This document shows positions 12,891-21,813 of a stretch of 24,253 nucleotides of DNA, piece after piece. The position numbers and the translations under genes are program-made. This DNA comes from Ruminococcus flavefaciens. Its GTDB lineage: Bacteria; Bacillota_A; Clostridia; Oscillospirales; Ruminococcaceae. Within the stretch, counting starts at the first letter, position 1. Every line of letters begins with the position of its first letter. Location of the stretch: NCBI GenBank assembly GCA_004556875.1, contig SFFP01000026.1:1-24253 (forward strand). Direction: 5' to 3'. The notes beneath the pieces were generated by a model. The model saw nothing but the letters and a program-made list of their open reading frames with translations, did no database searches and had not been told where the DNA came from.

Positions 12891-15428
12891 TCAGCCCTTT
12901 GCGTCGTACCATGAGTGACCTGTGTGTACATCAACTGCAAGTGGTACTCTCATATCGTAAACGCCCTGCATTTCCTCTTTGAGAAGCTGTGCACACTTGT
13001 CCGCACAGGAGATATCAGACTCGATGATGAGTTCATCGTGCACCTGCAATATCAGCTTAGCGTCCAGTTTTTCAGCTTTGAGGCGGTTATACACGTTTAT
13101 CATTGCTATTTTGATAAGGTCAGCGGCAGTGCCCTGTACAGGGGTATTCATAGCGATACGCTTGCCTGCCGCTTGGAGCATCTTGTTTGAAGAGGAAAGC
13201 TCGGGTATACGGCGTTTTCTGCCGAACATAGTAGTTACATAGCCTTCCTTGAAAGCGCTGTCAACGGTAGTTTCCATGAATTCGTTTACCTTAGGATATT
13301 TCGCAAGGTAATCCGCGATGTACTTCTTTGCCTTTGCGACGGAAGTACCGATATCCTTTGCGAGCGAGAATGCGCCGATACCGTAAATTATACCGAAGTT
13401 TACGGCCTTTGCGGCACTTCGCATTTCGGGAGTCACCATGAACAGCGGCATATCGAATACCTGTGCCGCAGTAGATGTATGGATATCCTCGCCCGATGTA
13501 AAGGCTTCGGTCATATTTTCATCTCCGCAGAGATGAGCCATTACTCTCAGCTCTATCTGGCTGTAGTCGGCATCTATAAGGATCCTGCCCTCAGCGGCAG
13601 TGAAAAATTTTCTCATTTTCGAGCCAAGCTCGGTGCGTACAGGGATATTCTGCATATTCGGCTCTGTTGAGCTGATACGTCCTGTACGTGTTTCCGTCTG
13701 TCTGAACCATGTGTGGATACGTCCGTCGGGAGCGACCTTGTCAAGGAGTCCCACTACGTATGTTGAGTTGAGCTTTGTGTACTGCCTGTATTTCAGCACA
13801 TTGTCAACGATAGGAGCATAACTGCGAAGCTCTTCAAGCACCTCGGCATTTGTTGAGTATCCGCTCTTTGTTTTCTTCTTTGCAGGAAGTCCCATTTCCT
13901 CAAAAAGGACTGTTCCAAGCTGTTTAGGGGAAGAGATATTGAATTCGTGACCTGCTTCGTCGTATATCATCTGCTGAGTTTCTTCTATCATTTCCGAGAG
14001 ATAAACGCCGAATTCCTTAACGCCTTTCTGGTCGATGAGAACACCGCTGTCCTCCATAGAAGCCAGGACTTCCGTAAGCGGAAGCTCGACCTTTTCGAGA
14101 AGCTCTGTCATGCCTTCTTTTTCTATTTCGGCGCGGAGTTTTTTCACAAGTCCGCTGAGTGAGAGAAGGTCAGCAAGCTCGCCGTTTTCGCTGTAGTAGT
14201 GAACGCCGTACTCTGCGCAGAGCTTGTCGATAGTATAATCGGACGCGGAAGTATTCAGCAGATAACCGCAGATAGCTGCGTCACTCTTTATATTTTTCAG
14301 CTCACCGCCGTGAGCCATTGCCCAGCGGTAGTGTGCCTTTGCGTCATCAGTGGATTTACTGCATTCCGAAGCGAAGAAAGCGGAGATAAGCTTTTCGTCA
14401 TCGGATGTGTAAACGCTGTCGCCGTCACGTACTGACAGCTTTTCATCACGGAAAAGATATTCACAGTCAGTGAGCTTTGCGATGATATCAGAGGTAAGCG
14501 TACTGACCTCAGCGTTTATAACAGGAGCTTCCTCAGCCTTGACTTCGGGAGCAGAATTAGTACCCTCAGTTGCGCTGATGCCCAGCTTGTCGAGGAGCTT
14601 GAACATCTCAAGGTCGGAAAGAATACGGCTCACAGCCGCAGTATCTGTCTGACCGAGCCTGTAGCTTTCGAGGTCGGTATCTATAGGAGCATCACGGACT
14701 ATTGTTGCAAGCCATTTGCTCTCTTTTGCGGACTCAGCGCCTGCGGCAAGCTTTGCCTTTACACCCTTTGTAAGGGAAGAGTCCTCATACTTTTCGTATA
14801 GAGTTTCAATACAGCCGTATTCCTTTATGAGAGATGAAGCGGTCTTTTCACCGATACCTGCAACTCCGGGGATATTGTCGGAGCTGTCACCCATGAGAGC
14901 TTTGAGGTCTATGAGCTTTATAGGCTCAAAGCCGTAATCCTCATTGAATTTTTCGGGAGTATAATAAATATTCTCTTTATTTGTGGCAAGGATAACAGTT
15001 ACCTTGTCGTCTATGAGCTGTAAGCTGTCGCGGTCACCTGTGAGCACATAGCACTCATTGCCGCTGTCTGAGCAGAGCTTTGAAAGCGTGCCGAGGATAT
15101 CGTCAGCCTCATAGCCTTCACATTCTACTACCTTAACGCCCATAAGTGTGAGAAGCTCTTTTACCTTAGGGAGCTGCTGAGCAAGCTCAGGAGGCATACC
15201 CTTTCGGTTTGCCTTGTAGTATGAAACAGCCTTGTGACGGAATGTGGGACTGCGCAGGTCAAAGGCTACAGCCACGGAATCTGGCTTGACATCGCCGATG
15301 TTGCGAAGATATATATTCATAAAGCCGAAAATGGCATTGGTGAATTCACCCTTTTTATTGGAAAGCAGTTTTATGCCGTAGAAAGCGCGGTTGAGAATGC
15401 TGTTTCCGTCTATAGCGAGAAGTTTCAT
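12891..15428 (-). CDS. polA: DNA polymerase I
   Basis: PolA fills gaps and removes RNA primers in replication and repair. The start at 15428 (MKLLAIDGNSILNRAFYG) is chosen because AAGGAG lies 6 nt before it; the frame continues 37 codons upstream without family similarity. The 845 residues comprise: a 5'-3' exonuclease (about 1-290; EGYEADDILG, TGDRDSLQL, MGDSSDNIPGVAGIGEKTA), a middle domain (about 310-480), and the polymerase (SEPNMQNIPVR, DADYSQIELRVMAH with a catalytic Asp, AAKAVNFGIIYG as O-helix, QVHDELIIE with the second Asp). The middle domain lacks the DxE motif of proofreading exonuclease, as in Bacillus Pol I. Here the O-helix aromatic is Tyr/Phe-type (NFGIIYG). Confidence 0.97.
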   Translation of the reverse strand: MKLLAIDGNSILNRAFYGIKLLSNKKGEFTNAIFGFMNIYLRNIGDVKPDSVAVAFDLRSPTFRHKAVSYYKANRKGMPPELAQQLPKVKELLTLMGVKVVECEGYEADDILGTLSKLCSDSGNECYVLTGDRDSLQLIDDKVTVILATNKENIYYTPEKFNEDYGFEPIKLIDLKALMGDSSDNIPGVAGIGEKTASSLIKEYGCIETLYEKYEDSSLTKGVKAKLAAGAESAKESKWLATIVRDAPIDTDLESYRLGQTDTAAVSRILSDLEMFKLLDKLGISATEGTNSAPEVKAEEAPVINAEVSTLTSDIIAKLTDCEYLFRDEKLSVRDGDSVYTSDDEKLISAFFASECSKSTDDAKAHYRWAMAHGGELKNIKSDAAICGYLLNTSASDYTIDKLCAEYGVHYYSENGELADLLSLSGLVKKLRAEIEKEGMTELLEKVELPLTEVLASMEDSGVLIDQKGVKEFGVYLSEMIEETQQMIYDEAGHEFNISSPKQLGTVLFEEMGLPAKKKTKSGYSTNAEVLEELRSYAPIVDNVLKYRQYTKLNSTYVVGLLDKVAPDGRIHTWFRQTETRTGRISSTEPNMQNIPVRTELGSKMRKFFTAAEGRILIDADYSQIELRVMAHLCGDENMTEAFTSGEDIHTSTAAQVFDMPLFMVTPEMRSAAKAVNFGIIYGIGAFSLAKDIGTSVAKAKKYIADYLAKYPKVNEFMETTVDSAFKEGYVTTMFGRKRRIPELSSSNKMLQAAGKRIAMNTPVQGTAADLIKIAMINVYNRLKAEKLDAKLILQVHDELIIESDISCADKCAQLLKEEMQGVYDMRVPLAVDVHTGHSWYDAKG

Positions 15429-15510
15429 GTTAAGCTCCTTCATTATGTCCGCTGCTGCTGATTTTTTGCCGAATTTATGCGGCGGACAGAAATAAACATT
15501 ATTACTATAC

Positions 15511-15539
15511 ATTATAGCATATATTGATAAAAAAAGCAA
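15511..15539 (-). promoter_or_regulatory. Promoter of polA
   Basis: On the minus strand TTGCTT (15539-15534), a 17-nt spacer and TATAAT (15516-15511) with an extended TGC. Transcription would start near 15504, about 75 nt before the polA ATG. This placement also argues against the upstream in-frame starts, which lie at or before the transcription start. Confidence 0.75.
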
Positions 15540-15875
15540 GAAATGAAGAATAAAAGTTAAATTTTACCATAGATTTTATAAAAAAACGACAGCGGCGGCT
15601 GAATGCTGACAGTATGTTATCAACGCAATATCAGCAATTGCACTGAGAAGAATATCATTTTATCATTGTGAAAATAAGCGCAATTTTTGAAAAACGGACT
15701 GATGAAAAGCACAAGAACATTGATAAAAATATAACAACGTGCCTTTTTTTATATATCACTCCGACGGTATGCCGCGGATTTGTAAAGGTTGCAGACGGGT
15801 AACCTCGGAAAATGCGATATTTTTAAGTAATAACGCTATTCCTAAAAAATACCGTCAAAATATGCCTTATGTCTA
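15540..15875. other. Gene-free divergent region between polA and PEP carboxykinase
   Basis: About 335 nt between the two divergent promoters, A+T-rich and with no credible coding frame. Weak inverted repeats are present (for example GGTT and AACC around 15787-15804, and CCGACGG/CCGCGG near 15761-15777), but none forms a convincing terminator or known riboswitch. It may hold binding sites for regulators of carbon metabolism. Confidence 0.5.
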
Positions 15876-15904
15876 TTGACACATTGACAAAAAACAGATA
15901 TAAT
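15876..15904 (+). promoter_or_regulatory. Consensus promoter of PEP carboxykinase
   Basis: TTGACA (15876-15881), exactly 17 nt, TATAAT (15899-15904): a full consensus match. A second TTGACA at 15884-15889 is too close to the -10 to serve it. The 5' leader is about 85 nt. Confidence 0.9.
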
Positions 15905-15998
15905 AGTATTAGAGGAACGTTTGATTTTTGTCAGATGTTTCATTTTTCGCGGTGCGGTCACTGCATTAATATGATAAATTTTTAGGAGGTATTATACA

Positions 15999-17816
15999 AT
16001 GTCATTGACAAAAAACCCTAATGTATTAAAGTGGGTAGACGAGATGGTTGCTCTCTGTCAGCCTGATAAGGTAGTATGGATCGACGGTTCCAAGGAGCAG
16101 ATCGATGCACTTATTGAAGAGGTAACTTCACTTCCTGACGATAGCTGGGACAAAATGTACAAGCTCAATCCTGAGAAGTATCCAAACTGTCTCTACCACA
16201 GAACACGTGCTAACGACGTTGCTCGTGTAGAGGACAGAACATTCATCTGCTCAAAGGAAAAGGCAGGCGCAGGTCCTACAAACAACTGGATGGCTCCTGA
16301 TGAGATGAAGGCTCTCCTTACACCTATGTACAACGGTGCTATGAAGGGCAGAACAATGTATGTTATCCCTTACTCAATGGGTCCTATCGGATCACCACTT
16401 GCTAAGGTAGGTGTTGAGGTAACTGACTCTATCTACGTTGTTCTCAACATGAACATCATGACAAGAATGGGTAAGCAGGCATTTGAGAACCTTGGTGATA
16501 CTTCCGATGATTTCGTAAGAGGTCTCCACTCAAAGGCTGACGTTGATCCTGAGAAGAGATACATCGTTCAGTTCCCTGAAGAGAATACTATCTGGTCTAT
16601 CAACTCTGCATACGGCGGAAACGTTCTCCTCGGCAAGAAGTGCTTCGCACTCCGTATCGCTTCATTCCAGGGTAAGAACGAGGCTTGGATGGCTGAGCAT
16701 ATGCTTATCCTCGGTGTTAAGAAGCCAAACGGCGATGTTAAGTACATCACAGCTGCATTCCCATCAGCTTGCGGTAAGACAAACCTTGCAATGCTCATCC
16801 CACCAGAGGGATACAAGAAGGACGGCTATGAAGTATTCACAGTCGGCGACGATATCGCTTGGATGAAGCCCGGCAAGGACGGCAGACTCTATGCTATCAA
16901 CCCTGAGAACGGTTTCTTCGGTGTTGCTCCCGGAACAAACGCTAAGTCTAACTACAATGCTCTTGCTTGTACAAAGAACGGCGCTATCTTCACAAACGTT
17001 GCTCTTGACAACAGTGATAATACTCCGTGGTGGGAGAAACTCACAGAGAATCCTCCTAAGGATGCTACAGAGTGGACAGGTATCAAGTGCGACGGTGAAG
17101 CTTGGGTGGCTGAGGGCAAGAAGCTTGCTCATCCAAACTCAAGATTTACAGCTCCTGCACAGAACTGCCCATGCATCTCACCTGAATTCAACAATCCTGA
17201 GGGCGTTCCGATCTCTGCTATCATCTTCGGCGGCAGACGTGCAACAACAGCTCCTCTCGTATATCAGTCATTTGACTGGACACACGGTACATACATCGGA
17301 TCAGCTGTATCTTCTGAGACAACAGCTGCTGCAACAGGTGCTGTAGGTGTTCTCCGTCACGATCCTATGGCTATGAAGCCATTCATCGGCTACAATGTTG
17401 GTGACTACTGGGCACACTGGCTCGAAATGGGCGCAAGACTCGGCAGCAAGGCTCCTAAGATCTTCAACGTTAACTGGTTCAGAACTGACGAAGAGGGTAA
17501 CTTCCTCTGGCCAGGTTTCGGCGACAACATGAGAGTTCTCGACTGGATCATCAAGAGAGTTGAGGGCGAAGTTGACGCTGTTGAGACACCTATCGGATTC
17601 CTTCCAAAGGCTGAGGATATCAACCTCAAGGGCATCGAGGACGAAGTTCCTGCATCTGCTCTCCAGAAGCTCCTTACAGTTGATAAGGAAGAGTGGAAGA
17701 AGGAGATCGCTGAGATGAGAAGATATTATGACGAGGACATCAAGGCTAAGGGCGGCAACATCCCACAGGCACTTTACGATGAGCTCGACATGATCGAGGC
17801 TAACCTCAACAAGTAA
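15999..17816 (+). CDS. pckG: Phosphoenolpyruvate carboxykinase (GTP type)
   Basis: The enzyme interconverts oxaloacetate and PEP with GDP/GTP; in ruminal succinate producers it mainly fixes CO2 onto PEP. The 605-residue length and motifs are those of the GTP class: YHRTRANDVARVEDRTFI, PYSMGPIGSPLAKVGVE, FPSACGKTNLAML with the P-loop Lys260 and reactive Cys258, TVGDDIAWMKPG with a metal-binding Asp, NPENGFFGVAPGT, and FGGRRATTAPLVYQS. AGGAGGT lies 8 nt before the ATG. Codon use is strongly biased to a few codons (ATC, AAC, CTC, AAG), more than in neighbouring genes, and the promoter is consensus, so high expression is likely. It is a single-gene unit with its own terminator. Confidence 0.98.
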   Translation: MSLTKNPNVLKWVDEMVALCQPDKVVWIDGSKEQIDALIEEVTSLPDDSWDKMYKLNPEKYPNCLYHRTRANDVARVEDRTFICSKEKAGAGPTNNWMAPDEMKALLTPMYNGAMKGRTMYVIPYSMGPIGSPLAKVGVEVTDSIYVVLNMNIMTRMGKQAFENLGDTSDDFVRGLHSKADVDPEKRYIVQFPEENTIWSINSAYGGNVLLGKKCFALRIASFQGKNEAWMAEHMLILGVKKPNGDVKYITAAFPSACGKTNLAMLIPPEGYKKDGYEVFTVGDDIAWMKPGKDGRLYAINPENGFFGVAPGTNAKSNYNALACTKNGAIFTNVALDNSDNTPWWEKLTENPPKDATEWTGIKCDGEAWVAEGKKLAHPNSRFTAPAQNCPCISPEFNNPEGVPISAIIFGGRRATTAPLVYQSFDWTHGTYIGSAVSSETTAAATGAVGVLRHDPMAMKPFIGYNVGDYWAHWLEMGARLGSKAPKIFNVNWFRTDEEGNFLWPGFGDNMRVLDWIIKRVEGEVDAVETPIGFLPKAEDINLKGIEDEVPASALQKLLTVDKEEWKKEIAEMRRYYDEDIKAKGGNIPQALYDELDMIEANLNK

Positions 17817-17827
17817 TTGATAAAATT

Positions 17828-17852
17828 AAAGCTCCCCATATGGGGAGCTTTT
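17828..17852 (+). terminator. Terminator of PEP carboxykinase gene
   Basis: AAAGCTCCCC (17828-17837) and GGGGAGCTTT (17842-17851) form a perfect 10-bp stem over ATAT. The T-tract is short but includes the stem end. It lies 11 nt after the stop. Confidence 0.88.
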
Positions 17853-17967
17853 GATTTAATTGAAAATAATCATTCGCTCAATCAGTTGGTTATACAGTGT
17901 CTGAAATATTCTATAGATAATCTTGATAAATCGGGACAGGAATAATTACTTCAAAGGAGAAAGAGCT

Positions 17968-18441
17968 ATGTTCAGAGACATGAGAAGATACAAGCAGGCG
18001 GTCACGGAAAGCGAGTGCTTTGAGATACTCCGCGCCGAAAAGAGGGGAGTCCTTTCAGTCATTGGCGATGACGGCTACCCATACGGCATACCTATGGACT
18101 TCATCTATAATGAGGACGACGGAAAGATATATTTCCACTGTGCTAAAGAGGGTCACAAGATAGATGCCATAAAGTCCTGTGATAAGGTATGCTTCACCAC
18201 ATGGAACAAGGGCTATCAGAAAGAGGACTGGTCGTGGTATGTTACAAGCGTGGTCGTTTTCGGAAAGGCTGAGCTTGTGACAGATACGGAAAGAGCTATG
18301 GACGCAGTCCGCAAGCTCGGACTGAAATATTATCCCGAAGCCAATGAGGTAGAGGAAGAGATAAAACACGCATTCAGCCGCGTGCAGATGATAGCGCTTA
18401 ATATCGAACACATGACAGGAAAGCTTGTACACGAAAAATAA
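17968..18441 (+). CDS. Pyridoxamine 5'-phosphate oxidase-like flavin-binding protein (NimA-like)
   Basis: The start at 17968 is chosen for AAAGGAG 10 nt before it; an ATT/ATG-like frame runs 15 codons upstream without similarity. The 157-residue protein has the split-barrel fold signature: EILRAEKRGVLSVIGDDGYPYGIPMDFIY, KIYFHCAKEGHKIDAIKSCDKVCFTTW, then SVVVFGKAEL and a C-terminal helix ending ALNIEHMTGKL. Such small proteins bind FMN or similar cofactors; related NimA proteins reduce 5-nitroimidazoles, but most family members have unknown substrates. His in the segment HCAKEGHK is where NimA-like proteins place a conserved His. No clear promoter is seen; there is a short terminator after it. 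Confidence 0.88.
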   Translation: MFRDMRRYKQAVTESECFEILRAEKRGVLSVIGDDGYPYGIPMDFIYNEDDGKIYFHCAKEGHKIDAIKSCDKVCFTTWNKGYQKEDWSWYVTSVVVFGKAELVTDTERAMDAVRKLGLKYYPEANEVEEEIKHAFSRVQMIALNIEHMTGKLVHEK

Positions 18442-18444
18442 TAT

Positions 18445-18476
18445 TTTCCCCGAAAGGGGAGATTTATTTTTTATAT
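18445..18476 (+). terminator. Short terminator after the PNPOx-like gene
   Basis: TCCCC (18447-18451), GAAA loop, GGGGA (18456-18460), then GATTTATTTTTT. The stem is only five base pairs with a stable GNRA tetraloop, so the call is moderate. Confidence 0.6.
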
Positions 18477-18529
18477 GTCACGTTTTGAGGATACAGTTCG
18501 TTTGTATAATGTGGAGGAGGTGATACATT

Positions 18530-18568
18530 TTGCACGAAAAAATCAGTATTACGCAAAAAATCACATGA
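18530..18568 (+). CDS. Possible 12-residue ORF behind a very strong ribosome binding site
   Basis: GGAGGAGGTGAT (18512-18523) is among the best anti-Shine-Dalgarno matches in the window, but the only start at good spacing is a TTG at 18530, giving 12 residues (MHEKISITQKIT) before TGA. A TATAAT lies at 18505-18510. It may be a leader peptide, a gene remnant or chance. The main gtrA-like promoter lies downstream of it, so it would not be on that transcript's start. Confidence 0.25.
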   Translation: MHEKISITQKIT

Positions 18569-18574
18569 AATGAC

Positions 18575-18603
18575 TTGCATTTCCGTCCGTAAACTGCTAT
18601 TAT
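18575..18603 (+). promoter_or_regulatory. Promoter of the gtrA-like/dusB unit
   Basis: TTGCAT (18575-18580), 17 nt, TATTAT (18598-18603) with an extended TGC. The predicted start is near 18610, about 28 nt before the ATG at 18638. Confidence 0.65.
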
Positions 18604-18637
18604 ATAAAAGCAACTGATTTTTGAAAGGACAGATGAA

Positions 18638-19129
18638 ATGGAGAAATTCATAAAGTGGTGTGTTTCGATACTTCCGAAGCCGCTCCAGAAAATATATTAC
18701 AAATATGAAGAGAAATGGCTTTATCTTGTTTTCGGAGGACTTACTACAGTAGTATCCATAGTTACAAAGCTTCTGCTTTTTTACCTTATTCCCGGAGAGC
18801 CAAAGTGGGAAAGTACAGCAGGCGTTGTGTTCTCATGGATATGTGCGGTGACTTTTGCGTTCTTTACCAACAAGAAGTATGTTTTCAAAAATGAGACTAA
18901 GACATCAAAAGAATTCTGGACAGTATTTGCTTCATTTTACGGTGCGAGACTTGCCACACTTGCGATGGAAGAGGTCATATTCCTTGTATGCTGTGATTGG
19001 CTTGGCATGAGCAAGACTATAATCACATTCCTTAGTCAGGTACTGATTTTTATTGCAAATTATATATTGAGCAAAGTCTTTGTTTTCAAGGACAAGAATA
19101 AGGCGTCTTCGGAGAGTGCGCATGAGTGA
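18638..19129 (+). CDS. GtrA-like four-helix membrane protein
   Basis: The 163-residue protein has four hydrophobic segments (about 28-50, 60-78, 95-118, 125-147) and the GtrA family features YLVFGGLTTVVS in the first helix, FFTNKKYVFKNE between helices two and three, and NYILSKVFVFKDK at the end. GtrA proteins are thought to help move lipid-linked sugars across the membrane for cell-envelope glycosylation. No glycosyltransferase gene is next to it here. GAAAGGACAG precedes the ATG. Its stop overlaps the dusB start by 8 nt, so the two are in one transcript although their roles look unrelated. Confidence 0.88.
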   Translation: MEKFIKWCVSILPKPLQKIYYKYEEKWLYLVFGGLTTVVSIVTKLLLFYLIPGEPKWESTAGVVFSWICAVTFAFFTNKKYVFKNETKTSKEFWTVFASFYGARLATLAMEEVIFLVCCDWLGMSKTIITFLSQVLIFIANYILSKVFVFKDKNKASSESAHE

Positions 19130-20120
19130 TACCATAAAGATAGGCAATGTTGAGATAGCACGTACTGCGGCGCTTGCACCTATGGCAGGGGTTGCAGACC
19201 GAGCATACAGGCTTATGTGCAAGAAATTCGGAGCGGCATATGTGGTCAGTGAAATGGTGTCTGCAAAGGGCATCTGCTACAGTGACCGCAAAACAGCTGA
19301 GTTGTGCACAGTTACGGACGAAGAGCGCCCTATGGCGGTGCAGCTTTTTGGCAGCGAGCCTGAGTTCATGGCTGAAGCTGTGAAAATAGTCCTCGATTAT
19401 CGTCCCGACATAATCGACATAAATATGGGGTGTCCCGTGCCTAAGGTAGTCGGCACAGGCGCAGGCTCTGCACTTATGAAAGATGTAAAGCTTGCGGCAG
19501 CTGTGGCAGAGGCTGCGGTAAAGGCAGCAGGAGATACTCCCGTTACAGTAAAGATACGCAGCGGCTGGAATGAGGACAGCAGGAATGCGCCTGATATGGC
19601 GAGGGCGCTTGAAGCTGTCGGCGTGGCGGCAATAGCTGTGCATGGACGTACAAGAGATATGTTTTACAGCGGAAAGTCGGACAACAGCGTTATAAAAACT
19701 GTCAAGGAGGCGGTGAGGATACCCGTTATAGGCAACGGTGATATTACTGACCTCTCATCGTGCAGGGAGATGTATGAGCAGACAGGCTGCGATTTGGTCA
19801 TGATAGGACGGGGCAGCTATGGCAATCCTTTTATTTTCAGCGAAATAGAAGCAGGTATGAAAGGAAAGGCTTACACGCATCCAACACTCGAAGAAAAAAT
19901 GCAGGTGATGCTTGAACACATAAGGCTCATACTTGAACTGAGCGAAAAGTGTGAAGAGCTTGCCATGCACGAAGCCCGCAAACACGCGGCATGGTATATG
20001 AATGGATATTATGGTTCTGCAAAATTCCGCGGACGCTGTTATCAGCTTTCAGCCTATGAGGAGGCTGAGGCACTTGCCGTGGAATTTATCGAATTGCAGA
20101 GATCACGTGAAATTAACTGA
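19122..20120 (+). CDS. dusB: tRNA-dihydrouridine synthase, DusB type
   Basis: This FMN enzyme reduces uridines in tRNA to dihydrouridine. I take the ATG at 19122 (MSDTIKIGNVEIARTAALAPMAGV), with GGAGAG 8 nt before it; the frame extends 14 codons further into the gtrA-like gene without similarity. The 332 residues show the Dus fold: LAPMAGVADRAYR, VSEMVSAKG, QLFGSEP, DINMGCPVPKVV with catalytic Cys104, PVTVKIRSGW with the FMN-contacting Lys, AVHGRTR, IPVIGNGDI and MIGRGSYGNPFIF. Length and motifs are normal. Confidence 0.95.
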   Translation: MSDTIKIGNVEIARTAALAPMAGVADRAYRLMCKKFGAAYVVSEMVSAKGICYSDRKTAELCTVTDEERPMAVQLFGSEPEFMAEAVKIVLDYRPDIIDINMGCPVPKVVGTGAGSALMKDVKLAAAVAEAAVKAAGDTPVTVKIRSGWNEDSRNAPDMARALEAVGVAAIAVHGRTRDMFYSGKSDNSVIKTVKEAVRIPVIGNGDITDLSSCREMYEQTGCDLVMIGRGSYGNPFIFSEIEAGMKGKAYTHPTLEEKMQVMLEHIRLILELSEKCEELAMHEARKHAAWYMNGYYGSAKFRGRCYQLSAYEEAEALAVEFIELQRSREIN

Positions 20121-20188
20121 TTGTAATTATAATGTATACTTAGTGGACAAAAAGAAGATTTATTGTGATGTTGCACAAATATTTTGAT

Positions 20189-20216
20189 AAAACTTTGTAT
20201 GAATAAACAAAGTTTT
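20189..20216. terminator. A+T-rich hairpin after dusB (possible weak terminator)
   Basis: AAAACTTTGT (20189-20198) pairs perfectly with ACAAAGTTTT (20207-20216) over an 8-nt loop. The T residues are within the stem end and no T-tract follows, so activity is uncertain. The remaining ~300 nt between dusB and the next gene hold only the promoter at 20335. Confidence 0.45.
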
Positions 20217-20334
20217 GGCTGTAATAAAGTCCAATGGCAAAAAAATACCGAAATTACGACGTTTGGAGCTGAAATTTAAGCTTGCGGCATATAAAACACA
20301 TAGTAAATTCATTTAAGTTTGATACAATTTGTAA

Positions 20335-20363
20335 TTGCCAAATGGAAAATAATGTGATATAAT
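20335..20363 (+). promoter_or_regulatory. Promoter of the CapA-like lipoprotein gene
   Basis: TTGCCA (20335-20340), 17 nt, TATAAT (20358-20363) with extended TGA. The predicted start is near 20370, 50 nt before the ATG. Confidence 0.72.
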
Positions 20364-20419
20364 ATGTTTGAAAGTAGCAAGAGGTGTTTTTTCTGTGCTG
20401 CTTTGTAAAGGAGTACTAT

Positions 20420-21685
20420 ATGAAACTTAGAAAAGGACGTGCCTTTGGTGCACTTGCTGTTTTCGCAGCACTTGCTATGTGCAGTGCAAGCTGTGCAGGA
20501 GATCACGTTGTAGGAAAATCTGATCCTGTATCGGAGATCGCAACAGAGGAAAACGTTACAGATGTTCCCGAGGAAACCACTGAAGAACCGACTACCGTTC
20601 CGCCTGATAAGGTGGTTCATGTAATCGCGGCAGGAGATAACCTGATACACTATTCTGTATTCAAAAATGCAGAGGCTCTTGCGGGAGGCAATGGTTATGA
20701 CTTCAAGCCGATGTATTCTGAGGTAAAGTATCTTATCGAGGGCGCTGACCTTGCAATAATCAATCAGGAAACTGTTATATCAGAAAGCCACGATGTCAGA
20801 GGCGCAGAGGGCGGACTTCTTCTGTTCAACTCTCCGCCGCAGGTCGCAGATGCTGTGATCGATATGGGCTTTGATGTTATTACGATGGCAAACAATCACC
20901 TTCTCGATATGGGAACTGACGGACTTGAAGAGTCGATAAACTTCTGGAATAAGAAGGCTAAGGAAAATAACCTGACAGTTCTCGGCGCTTACCTTAACGA
21001 GGAGGATGCAAACAATATAAGAGTCCGTGAGGTAAACGGCGTAAAGATAGCATTTCTTGCTTATGCGCATCACATAAACGGATTTGAGAGCCTGCTCGAT
21101 GATGTTCCGCTCAGAGTCGTAATGAACAAAGAGGAGGACGTTATAGAGCGTCAGATAAAAGAGGCAAAGGAACTTGCGGACGTTGTTATCGTTTCAGCTC
21201 ACTGGGGCGAAGACGATACAACAGTCGTTACCGAGGACAGAATAGAACTGGCAAACAAAATGGTCGGCTGGGGGGCTGATGTGATACTTGGCTGTCATAC
21301 TCATACCGCAGAGACTATGGAATGGATAACTCGTGACGACGGCACAAGGGGCTTTGTTTACTACAGTATGGGCAACTTCATCTGTGCTCAGACCGATAAC
21401 TTCAATGTTGTCGGAGAGCTTCCTGATTTTGATATAGTTGTTGACGGTGAGACAAATGAGGTCTCGCTTGAAAACGTCGGATGTATACCGACTATTATCC
21501 ACTATGAAGAAGATTTTTCAAACATGAAGGTCTATCCTTACAGCAAGTACAATGAGGAGCTTGCGAACAGACACGGTCTTCCGTATGCGATACCTCAGGG
21601 CACGTATACAGAGTTTGGCTGGGACGTTATCAACCGCATAATTGATGAACAAATTCCTGCTGAATTTCGCAAACTCGACAAATGA
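20420..21685 (+). CDS. CapA-family (PGA_cap) metallophosphatase-like lipoprotein
   Basis: AAAGGAG 8 nt upstream supports the ATG at 20420 (421 residues). The N-terminus is a lipoprotein signal (KLRKGRAFGALAVF, then SASC lipobox, Cys near 28), followed by a Glu/Thr/Pro-rich spacer. The catalytic-type domain starts at VIAAGDNLIHYSV and shows the CapA pattern: DLAIINQETVIS, VITMANNHLLDMG, IAFLAYAHHINGF, VIVSAHWGED, DVILGCHTHTAETMEW and YYSMGNFI. Asp, Asn and His in these motifs form a two-metal site in calcineurin-like folds. CapA was named for poly-gamma-glutamate capsule synthesis, but capB and capC are absent here, so a general role in envelope polymer handling is more likely. It forms its own unit. 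Confidence 0.92.
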   Translation: MKLRKGRAFGALAVFAALAMCSASCAGDHVVGKSDPVSEIATEENVTDVPEETTEEPTTVPPDKVVHVIAAGDNLIHYSVFKNAEALAGGNGYDFKPMYSEVKYLIEGADLAIINQETVISESHDVRGAEGGLLLFNSPPQVADAVIDMGFDVITMANNHLLDMGTDGLEESINFWNKKAKENNLTVLGAYLNEEDANNIRVREVNGVKIAFLAYAHHINGFESLLDDVPLRVVMNKEEDVIERQIKEAKELADVVIVSAHWGEDDTTVVTEDRIELANKMVGWGADVILGCHTHTAETMEWITRDDGTRGFVYYSMGNFICAQTDNFNVVGELPDFDIVVDGETNEVSLENVGCIPTIIHYEEDFSNMKVYPYSKYNEELANRHGLPYAIPQGTYTEFGWDVINRIIDEQIPAEFRKLDK

Positions 21686-21705
21686 TTTGATAAATTCATT
21701 TTTTG
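21680..21705 (+). terminator. Weak terminator after the CapA-like gene
   Basis: AAATGA (21680-21685) pairs with TCATTT (21696-21701), with TTT/AAA inside, and a T-tract runs to 21704. The stem has little G+C and overlaps the stop codon. Confidence 0.5.
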
Positions 21706-21813
21706 TTCAGAAACCCTGTTTAACATGGTTTTTTGGAGAAAAATATCATTGTGCAAAGCGTGCAAAAATCAGTTTTACTGTTTAGGTAAAATACCAAAAA
21801 CGGTATGAACCTA

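Noticed and set aside
20120..20150. TATAAT-like motif just after dusB
   Set aside because: TTGTAA and TATAAT are almost contiguous with no 16-18 nt spacer, and no gene starts within a reasonable distance.
20309..20650. 113-codon minus-strand frame across the CapA-like gene start
   Set aside because: It runs over the plus-strand promoter and signal peptide and has no start signal or recognisable domain.
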